Source: Cacajao melanocephalus
Lineage: Eukaryota; Chordata; Mammalia; Primates; Pitheciidae
NCBI GenBank assembly: GCA_963573385.1
Contig: CAUYLG010004982.1
Coordinates: 1 to 64,000 of the forward strand
Direction of reading: 5' to 3'
DNA length: 64,000 bases
Shown here: positions 39,010-64,000 of the stretch, in pieces
Position numbering within the stretch: the first letter of the stretch is position 1
How the letters are laid out: each line of letters starts with the position of its first letter
Notes under the pieces: generated by a model
Told to the model about the DNA's origin: nothing
The model's input: the letters and a program-made list of their open reading frames with translations, nothing else
The model's database searches: none
Translations under genes and position numbers: made by a program

Positions 39010-39692
39010 AACTTTGTTTTTTTTTTATGGAACATAATTTCCCATTTTTGTAGATTCAAAAAGCAGACAGAATAATACTATCTGTGGTTCTCAAAATTTG
39101 CATATTGGAACCATTTATTGAAGAAAAATAGATTTTACTTTCGATAGGGTGTCTCACCCTTGGTCAGGTAATTCTTTGTTGTGGGTGGTGAGACTGCATT
39201 GCAGGCTGTTCAACTGCATCCCTGGCCTCCCCCCACTAGATGGTAGTAGCATACCGCCCCACCTCATCCACTCTATCCCCAGTTTCAACAACCAAAAATG
39301 TTTCCAAACATAGCCAAATGTTCCCCAGGGCAAAAGTGCCCAGGCTGAGGCCGGCTGCTCTAGATGTAGTTCTCTAATCAGGATTAAATAATGCACATAA
39401 ACTTTATTCATCATTGTCTTTATGTTGTAGTAGGAACTAAGGCATTTCATGAAAAATGAGATTAGTTGTACAATGCATAATATAGTCAAAGGTCTTAACT
39501 ATCATTTCTCCCCTTTAATCAATAAACTTTATTCCTCTTTAAATGATGAAAAATTACTCATATTAAACATAGTAAAAATAAGTATCATTAATCAAACACT
39601 ACATTTCTAACCTCTTTACATTCATTAATGCTCCGGAACACAAACAATGATGGGTTTTTGTTATGGCTTTGTGTTTCTTTAAAATGTTAACT
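39010..39692. other. Intergenic or distal NUDT19 3' UTR, unique
   Basis: TTTATT on the plus strand near 39402 and 39527 would read AATAAA on the NUDT19 strand. Whether either is used as a polyadenylation signal is unknown. Confidence 0.35.
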
Positions 39693-40291
<599 letters not shown>

Positions 40292-40296
40292 AAAAT

Positions 40297-40742
40297 GTTA
40301 ACAAAAATAGATTTTTAATTTGGGAAACACAGTAACTAATGCCATTTGATTTTAAAAAGAATTGTATCTTAATCATTAAGCTAAAAACACAGCAAGAAAA
40401 CAACAACATGGTCACTTGATGGGTGTCTGTCTACTTTTCACCATCTAATAATACACCCTTAAAGTAATTCCAGCAGAAAGTCTCAGAAATTCATCAACCT
40501 CCAAAGCACATGAGGGAAGGTGCTAATACAGTGGACAGTAAGAACCATAATAGCAGCAGAACATGTTATTTAAATTTTTGAAATAATAATACAGAAGTGG
40601 GAACCCCTGTGAAATCATGTTCTTGTTTTGGTTAATAAGATCATTAATACTTTATAAACTTCATATATGTGGCACACTGTAAGGTTTAAAGAATACAATA
40701 AGCAAGAAAGCACCCTAAAACACGTGACAAAAGAAATACCAT
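40297..40742. other. Unique sequence downstream of NUDT19
   Basis: No element recognised; could be 3' UTR. Confidence 0.4.
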
Positions 40743-41375
<633 letters not shown>

Positions 41376-41486
41376 TACAATAACTTTTATAGGCACAAAC
41401 TTCCTTAAGTTTCAAGCAAGTGAAATTCAACCCTCATTATTCATGAGGACTTCAAGTAAGCCAGTTTACAAACAAGCTCGAGCACC

Positions 41487-51198
<9,712 letters not shown>

Positions 51199-51399
51199 GG
51201 CGGGCGGCGCGCGCGGCTTCCGGGATCCGATTCTTGCGCGGCCCGAGCTCCTTGGCAGGTGGCCCGGCCCTGCGGCGACCCCCGCACCCACAGAGGCCTC
51301 GCTAGGCGATGACAGCGCCCCGCGTTAGGTCGGCACCAGCACCGGCTCTGGCGCCTGCCTGTGGGAGGGGCGTGCGCCCGCTCGAGCAGGCGCGGCCTC

Positions 51400-52530
<1,131 letters not shown>

Positions 52531-52589
52531 CGAGGGAGAAAGGAATTAAGGTACTCAGTAACATGTCTTCAATACTAGGAGTAGTAATA

Positions 52590-52765
52590 ATCCTAGGGGA
52601 TACAAATATTAGTAGTTACTAAGTACACTGTGTATGACGTACTAGAAACTTTGTAAGTATAGTATTAGTTGTGTAATTCTTTCAAAACTCCATGAAGTGG
52701 AAACAGTTATCACCATTTTACAGATGACTAACCATTTATGGAGGGATTAAGAACCTTAAGAACAT
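52590..52765 (+). mobile_element. MIR SINE
   Basis: CACTGTGTATGACGTACTAG, ACTCCATGAAGTGG and CACCATTTTACAGATGAC follow MIR order. Confidence 0.75.
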
Positions 52766-52867
52766 ACTACTCCCTTCACTGTAAAATAACACTAGTTTTG
52801 TGGGTGAATGTGTGTTTTTCAGCATCAGTTGGTTTTCACAGAAGCTGGTTACTGCTGAGTGAGATGA

Positions 52868-53217
<350 letters not shown>

Positions 53218-53542
53218 GAAATTGGACCTTAATCAACACAGAACGGTGTCCAAAACCTGCACACCACCATGCCTGTCATACTTGGGGCTCTGAGATGACA
53301 CAATTATAGTTTAAGTATGGATCCAGAGATCGCATCATATAAATTCAGTTATCTGAACTGTAGCCAAGAACCAGTGCAGAAGCAAAGAACTGTCCCTGAG
53401 CATCCAAAGAGATATAAATATCATATTCAAATCTAAATTGCTCTGCTCACAGGACAGATTAATTTGTGGATATGTTATTTACCTAATGCTGCTAACAAAT
53501 TATTCCAAAACTTAGTGGCTTAAATCAATAAACACTTAATTG
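53218..53542. other. Intergenic, unassigned old repeat near the right end
   Basis: The phrase ACAAATTATTCCAAAACTTA then GTGGCTTAAATCAATAAAC resembles an ancient dispersed repeat that resumes after the Alus, at about 54500. Family unknown to me. Confidence 0.4.
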
Positions 53543-54190
53543 TCCAGGCATGGTGGGTAATACCTGTAACCCTAACACTTTGGGAGGCTGAGGCGGGAGG
53601 ATAACTTGAGGCCGGGAGTTCAAGACCAGCCTGGGAAATATAGTGAGACCTTGCCTCTTTTTTTTTTTTTTTTTCCTTTTTCTTTTTTGAGACAGAGTCT
53701 CACTCTGTCACCCAGGCTGGAGTGCAGTGGCACGAGATCTCAGCTTACTGCAACCTCCACCCCTCAGGGTTCAAATGATTCTCAGCCTCCCGAGTAGCTG
53801 GGATTACAGGTGCCTGCCACTATGCCTGGCTAATTTTTGTACTTGTAGTAGAAATAGGTTTTCACCATCTTGTTTGTACTTTTAGTAGAGACAGGTTTTC
53901 ACCATCTTGGCCAGGCTGATCTTGAGCTCCTGACCTCGTGATCCACCCACCTTGGCCTCCCAAAGTGCTGGGATTATAGGCATGAACCACCTCGACCGGC
54001 CCCCACCTCTTAAAAAAAAATTAGTTGGGTGTTGTAGTGCACGCCTGTTGTCCCAGCTACTCAAGAGGCTGAGATGGGAGGATTGCTTGATCTCAGGAGT
54101 TGGAGGCTGCAGTAAGCCTTGATGGCATCACTGCACTCCGACCTGAGCAACAGAGCAAGACTCTGCCTCAAAAGAAGAAGAAAAAATAAA
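53543..54190 (+). mobile_element. Outer Alu, split by an inverted Alu
   Basis: Left part 53543-53657, right part 54004-54190. The split lies at the middle linker. Confidence 0.92.
53658..54003 (-). mobile_element. Inner Alu with a 37-bp tandem duplication
   Basis: Full-length minus copy. The block at 53836-53872 is repeated at 53873-53909 with three differences. Confidence 0.93.
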
Positions 54191-54191
54191 G

Positions 54192-54812
<621 letters not shown>

Positions 54813-55122
54813 GGCCAGGCACCGTGGCTCATGCCAAAGGAGGCTGGGGCGGGTAGATCACCTGAAGTCAGAAGTTTGAGGCCAGCCTGGCCAACATGGT
54901 GAAACCCTATCTCTACTGAAAATACAAAAAAATTAGCCAGGTTTGGTGGTGCGTGCCTGTAATCCCAGCTACCTGGGAGGCTGAGGGAGGAGAATTGCTT
55001 GACCCCAGGAGTCAGAGGTGGCAGTGTGCTGAGGTCACACCACTGCCCTCTAGCCTGGACAACAAGAGTGAAAACACTGTCTCAAAAAAAAAAAAAAAAA
55101 AAAAAGAGAAAAGAAAAAAAAA
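54813..55122 (+). mobile_element. Alu
   Basis: TTACACTCCA flanks it (54803-54812 and 55124-55133). About 20 bp are deleted after CTCATGCC. Confidence 0.95.
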
Positions 55123-55229
55123 GTTACACTCCATTATTTCCACGGTATCTTAGTGTTACACTGGTTAGCTCTATTCAGTGTGAGAGGGAGGAAATACCAG
55201 GAGATGGCAGGGTTACCTTGGAGCCTGGC

Positions 55230-55612
55230 TCTAAAGGAATGCCGAATTTATACAGAAAAGAGGTTTGTTTGGCTCACAATTGTGTAGGCTATACAGGAAC
55301 CATTGTGCCAGCATCTGCTTCTGGAGGCTTCAGGAAACTTCCTATCATGACAGAAGGCAAGAGGGGGCGGCATATCACGTGGCGAGAGGGAGCAAGAGAG
55401 ATGCCAGGCTGTTTTAAACAACCAGCTCTCTCATGATCTAATAGAGCGAGAACTCCCTCATTACCATGGTGAAGGCACCAGGCCCTTCATGAGGGATCCG
55501 CCCCCATGACACAGACACCTCCTGCTAGGCCCAAATCTAGCACCGGGGATCACATTTCAATATGAGATTTGGAGGGGGCAAGTATCCAAACCATAGCACT
55601 ACCACAGTGGAT
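55230..55612 (-). mobile_element. MaLR-type LTR (MST/MLT1-like)
   Basis: On the minus strand it begins TGCTATGGTTTGGATAC and continues CCAAATCTCATATTGAAATG, the conserved start of ERVL-MaLR LTRs. The body has ATCTGCTTCTGGAGGC and ACCAGCTCTCTCATGATC. No internal retroviral sequence is seen. Confidence 0.8.
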
Positions 55613-56326
55613 TTAAAAAATGAAGCCATCTAAGCATTAGAAGAAAACAGAAAAATACCTCTATAACCTTTGACTTGAAATCTAGAGGCAATAAAGGATT
55701 GATCAACTGCACTCTGTCCATATATGTAACTTTATTATGACAAAAACCACCATCAGCAAAGTCTAAGATAAATGATTAACAGAAAAATTATCTGCAGTGT
55801 CCATCACAAAGACTAAGAGTTGAGGAAAAATGGAGAAGAAAAACCCTACAACTGTGTAGAAAAAAGGGGCAAGAGATATGAAAAGACAATTCATAGTGAT
55901 TTAGTGAAAGTCAGACAGCCAGCAAGTACAGGAATCTGTCTCCAAACCAGCCAGCATGTCTCAGAGTGCCCTGTCCTGTTCTGCCTGTGGCACCGTGCCA
56001 GCTGCCCAGGTCTGACGGTAGGGCACACAGCACCTCTAAGAAACACAGCAATTATCCTGTGCCACTGGGTCACAAGAGATCAGGTAGCTTTGTTTATGAC
56101 AACAGTTGATCACTTCTTAGCTAAAGACAATTAACTCTATTCTGAGATGGAGCAGGGATCACTCTCGGAGCAGGGATCACTCTCGGGGCCCTGTGCCCCT
56201 CTCCCCACCCCACCAAAGCATTTCCATAAAGGAAAATCCTGAGTTCCTTTAATGGAAATTCCAGACACACAGCGAGCAGTTGAAAATAAATGAGCACCTT
56301 GATAAGCAAGAAGGTAATAGTCACTT
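55613..56326. other. Intergenic, unique
   Basis: Contains a 19-bp tandem repeat (GAGCAGGGATCACTCTCGG, two copies at about 56149-56186). No gene. Confidence 0.5.
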
Positions 56327-56766
<440 letters not shown>

Positions 56767-56769
56767 TAA

Positions 56770-57560
56770 CATATGTCCCTGAATTATTTTTCAGAAACCC
56801 AGCCCTACCACAATGGATCCTCTGGCACAGAGATCTGAGATAAGAGGGGCTGATCTCTGACCACCATTCTCTGTGCTAAATTTCTCCCTGAAATGCTGGG
56901 AGGGAGTCACACCCACAGGCCAGAGACAACATTCATTTCTGCTGATCCCAGATTTTCTGCTGATCAGCATTCATTTGGCTGATCCCGCCTTCAATCACAA
57001 ATCAGAAAATCTTTTTTTTTTTTTTTTTAAAGAGACAGGGTCTCACTCTGTCCCCAGGCTGGAGTGCAGTGGCATAATCATGGCTCACTGCCGTCTCGAA
57101 CTCCTAGGCTTAAGTGATGCTCCAGCTTGGCCTCCTGAGTAGCTGGGACTACAGGTGTGTGCCACCACATCCCGCTAATATGTTTCTTTTCTTCCTTCTT
57201 TCTTCTTCTTCTTCTTCTTTTTTTTTTTTTTTTTTTGTAGAAACAGAGTCTTCCTGTGTTGAACAGGCTGGTCTCGAACTCCTGGCCTCAGGTGTTCTGT
57301 CTGCCTTGGCTTCCCAGAGTGCTGTGATTACAGGCATGAGCCACCGTGCCTGGCCAACAAATCAGAAAATCTTTGAATCCACCTATGACCTCTGGTCTTC
57401 CCCTGACTCACCCCTCCCTTCAAAATGAGGTTGAGCCTTAAGCATAAGCTGCTGGATTCTCCTTGTTTGGTGCCCTGCAAATAACCCCCTCTTTCTATCA
57501 CTGCAAACCTTAATGTGGGTGTTGGCTTTACTGCATTGGGTGAGCAGACCCCAGTTAGGT
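56770..57560 (+). mobile_element. LTR-like remnant interrupted by an Alu
   Basis: The right part has TTCTCCTTGTTTGGTGCCC, TAACCCCCTCTTTCTATCAC and TTGGGTGAGCAGACCCC, resembling the U5 end of a class I endogenous retrovirus LTR. No viral gene is present. Confidence 0.5.
57013..57356 (-). mobile_element. Alu with TTC/T expansion
   Basis: ACAAATCAGAAAATCTTT occurs at 56996-57013 and 57357-57374. The middle linker is expanded to TTC repeats and T20 at 57196-57236. Confidence 0.95.
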
Positions 57561-57677
57561 CAGATAGCAGTTCCTCTGTTCTAGTGGTCCTCTCTTTGTT
57601 TTCATCTTCTTCATCTTTATCTGAGTCTCCCACATCCGCTTGGCTCTAGCGGTCCTCTCTAGCTATCTGTACCATAA

Positions 57678-59120
<1,443 letters not shown>

Positions 59121-59538
59121 TTGTATTTACTTTACACTTCAATACATTTAACTTTAAAAAGTATATAGGTTTCAACTTTAGATTGACCTGAATTTCCTTC
59201 TCTTACTTAGAGCTTGTTGTTATGTACTGTGGCATAATATGAAATACAAAATACACTCGTCTTTGTCCTGGGTTCCTGTCATAAAAGCTCTGAATATCTT
59301 TGGGAATGCCATGAGCCACAGGAGTGTCTTTTGTTATTCATACTGAACTTCTTTGATAACACCTGAGTTTATGCTTCTGAGGTGACTTAGTGTGGGGCCC
59401 TGAAATACTTAAGAGGGGAGCAAGTCACCAGACAGACCAAGCGATTAGAGGATTAGAGGGTTGGAACTTAGGCCAATCACCAAACCCCCAGCAAAGGTGG
59501 TGAGAGGACTGGAGACTAAGTCCTATAAAATCCCTTGA

Positions 59539-60110
<572 letters not shown>

Positions 60111-60366
60111 CCCTTGAATGAGAGATTTGGTGCGCTTCTGGATTGCTGAAGACATGGAGGTGGTGGGAGGGTGGCTCACCCAGAGGGCCGTGGAAGCTCC
60201 GTGTGCACTGAAACTTTGCGCTATCTGTTATCTCTAGCTTTAATTATCTCTCTCATAATTAACTGGTAAATGTAAGTAAAGTATCAGGACAAAACAACAC
60301 ATTTAGTTAAGATCTTAACTGGTTTTTATTTTCAATTCTGGAATCAGGCAACTCCTCATTCTGTAA

Positions 60367-60703
<337 letters not shown>

Positions 60704-60825
60704 ATGGAGCTCAGCTTTACAGACAAATAGAAAACAAAAGGCAGACTGGTTGTTTCAAAGTTGCTTTCTTTGAAAGGTGAAAGCAGAGGGGACGTCCTTA
60801 TCACGCACGTTGAAACTGTCTCAGT

Positions 60826-60963
60826 AGGTATGGCTTGGCACGCACCTGTAGCCCCACCTACTCAAGAGGCTAAGGTGGGAGGATCTCTTGAGCCCAAGAA
60901 TTCAAGACCAGCTTGGGAAACATATCCAGACTCCATCTCATTTAAAAAAAAAAAAAAAAAAAA
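60826..60963 (+). mobile_element. Alu fragment with A-tail
   Basis: Starts inside the element (GTATGGCTTGGCACGCACC). Linker-to-tail part only. Confidence 0.88.
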
Positions 60964-61253
60964 GCTGGCTTTGGGGATTTGGCTATCATCTCTCACTCTC
61001 CTGATTCCTAGGAAAGTCAGATAAAAAGTTAGTTTCAGCATGGTGACATGGAACTTTTAGCATGATTGACTCCATTTTGGATTGGTCTGTTGGGCCTAAT
61101 GCAGGAGCTCAGTTCGAACCAAAGGTCTCCTATAAATTTCATGTAACAAGTGTTGCCCTGAGTTGTGTGAGCCATCTTAGCAAATGATTAAACCCAACAA
61201 GGGGGGTCATGGGAACTCCAACTTATGTCCCATGAATGAGAAGCCCAGGTCAC
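60964..61253. other. Intergenic, unassigned
   Basis: TTTCAGCATGGTGACATGG and CCATTTTGGATTGGTCTG suggest an LTR-like remnant, not assigned. Confidence 0.35.
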
Positions 61254-61553
<300 letters not shown>

Positions 61554-61708
61554 CCCAGGTCATACTTCTTTATTTGGTGTCTGAAGTGTATGTGTATGGC
61601 AGGGTGCTGCCTTGTGGGCCTTCACCTGTGGGGTCTTTATAGACAATGTCCAGTAGAGACTGTCAGAATTGAATAATAGGACATGCAGTTGGTGAAGTTC
61701 TCTGTTGA

Positions 61709-62024
<316 letters not shown>

Positions 62025-62077
62025 CAAATTACTTTTTATATCCTTTTGACAACAGGAGCTCTTATTTGGCCTATTTA

Positions 62078-62713
<636 letters not shown>

Positions 62714-63008
62714 GAGTGGGGCAGGGTAGCTCACATCTGCCACCCAGCACTTTGGGAGGCTGAAGGAGGCAGATTGCTTGAGCCCAGGAGTTTGAGAACA
62801 GCCTGGGCAACTTAGTGAGATCCTGTCTCTGCTAAAAAGACAAAAATTAGCTGGGCATGGTAGCACACATGTGTAGTCCCAGCTACTTGGGAGGCTGAGG
62901 TAGGAGGATCGCCTAAGCCCAGGAAGTAGAGGCTGGAGTAAGGCGTGATTGGGCCACTGCACTTCAGTGAGGACAACGGGAGTGAGACTGTCTCATAAAA
63001 AAAAAAAA
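62714..63008 (+). mobile_element. Alu (older)
   Basis: Diverged start (GAGTGGGGCAGGGTAGCTC); ATCA(T/C)ATTG flanks it. Confidence 0.93.
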
Positions 63009-63072
63009 TCACATTGTAGAAAGGCACTTGGAGATTTGCAGTACTGAACATCTTATGTAATGAAATCTGTGA

Positions 63073-63741
<669 letters not shown>

Positions 63742-63768
63742 GAATATTTAAAAAAACCCACAAGTTGA

Positions 63769-63936
63769 GGCTGGCACAGTGGATCACACCTGTAATCTCA
63801 TCACTTTGAGAGGTCAAGGTGGGAGGATCACTTGAGGCCAGGACTTCAAGACCAGCCTGGCCTACATAGCAAGAACTTGTTTCTATTTTTATTTTATTTT
63901 TCCTATTATTTCTTTTTTTTAAAAAATCACAAGTTG
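63769..63936 (+). mobile_element. Alu left monomer with T-rich tail
   Basis: CACAAGTTGA occurs at 63759-63768 and 63937-63946. The expected A-tail is replaced by TTTTATTTTATTTTTCC-type sequence. Confidence 0.88.
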
Positions 63937-64000
63937 ATCTCTGAATCATTGGAGGGTGCCTTTTCCCACTATTACTTTTAATTATGGCTTATTATCCTTA

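Noticed and set aside
51199..51291. Possible 31-residue N-terminal extension of NUDT19
   Set aside because: The upstream in-frame start codon at 51291 is GTG, not ATG; the first ATG is the MSSSL start used in human.
54990..55160. Lysine-rich reading frames after an A-tail
   Set aside because: They are translations of an Alu A-tail, not proteins.

Overview
This is a window of primate nuclear DNA. About seventy Alu SINEs lie in both orientations, together with several L1 segments, MIR, DNA-transposon and LTR remnants. Coding sequence is confined to short exons with GT/AG borders. Two single-copy genes are recognisable, both on the minus strand: NUDT19 (coding 41487-51198, complete, three exons) and the 5' part of TDRD12 (coding 14038-35042, first eight coding exons). 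On human chromosome 19q13.11 NUDT19 and TDRD12 are neighbours in this order and orientation, so the window is a syntenic block read from the opposite strand. From memory, NUDT19 differs from the human protein at roughly one residue in eight. That, with the simian-type Alu load, suggests a simian more distant than apes or Old World monkeys, perhaps a New World monkey. The species is an inference.

Layout. 1-14037 is TDRD12 intron 8: a rearranged L1 (180-2293), a mostly unique stretch, further L1 pieces, an LTR-like block and six Alus. 14038-35042 carries TDRD12 exons 8 to 1 (right to left in transcription). The introns are packed with Alus, and intron 1 holds a cluster of L1 elements (27.6-32.9 kb). 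34.0-35.6 kb is the CpG-rich TDRD12 promoter, with three CACGTG boxes and an E2F-type site; a 0.6-kb G-rich minisatellite starts immediately downstream of exon 1. 35.7-41.5 kb is intergenic and probably includes the NUDT19 3' UTR. 41.5-51.2 kb is NUDT19, whose intron 1 is filled by an old L1 broken up by Alus. 51.2-64.0 kb lies upstream of NUDT19 and is almost entirely Alus and LTR-like remnants, with no gene seen.

The two genes are not known to work together. NUDT19 is a peroxisomal CoA/acyl-CoA diphosphatase. TDRD12 is a germline Tudor/helicase protein of piRNA production. I saw no tRNA, rRNA, CRISPR array, operon or new multi-gene system. The most interesting signals are architectural: a 67-bp direct repeat flanking one Alu, loci where two Alus share one target site (three copies of the duplicated target at two of them), nested and inverted Alus (one pair probably in the NUDT19 3' UTR), the TDRD12 promoter boxes, and the G-rich tract that leaves intron 1 open in the TDRD12 reading frame.
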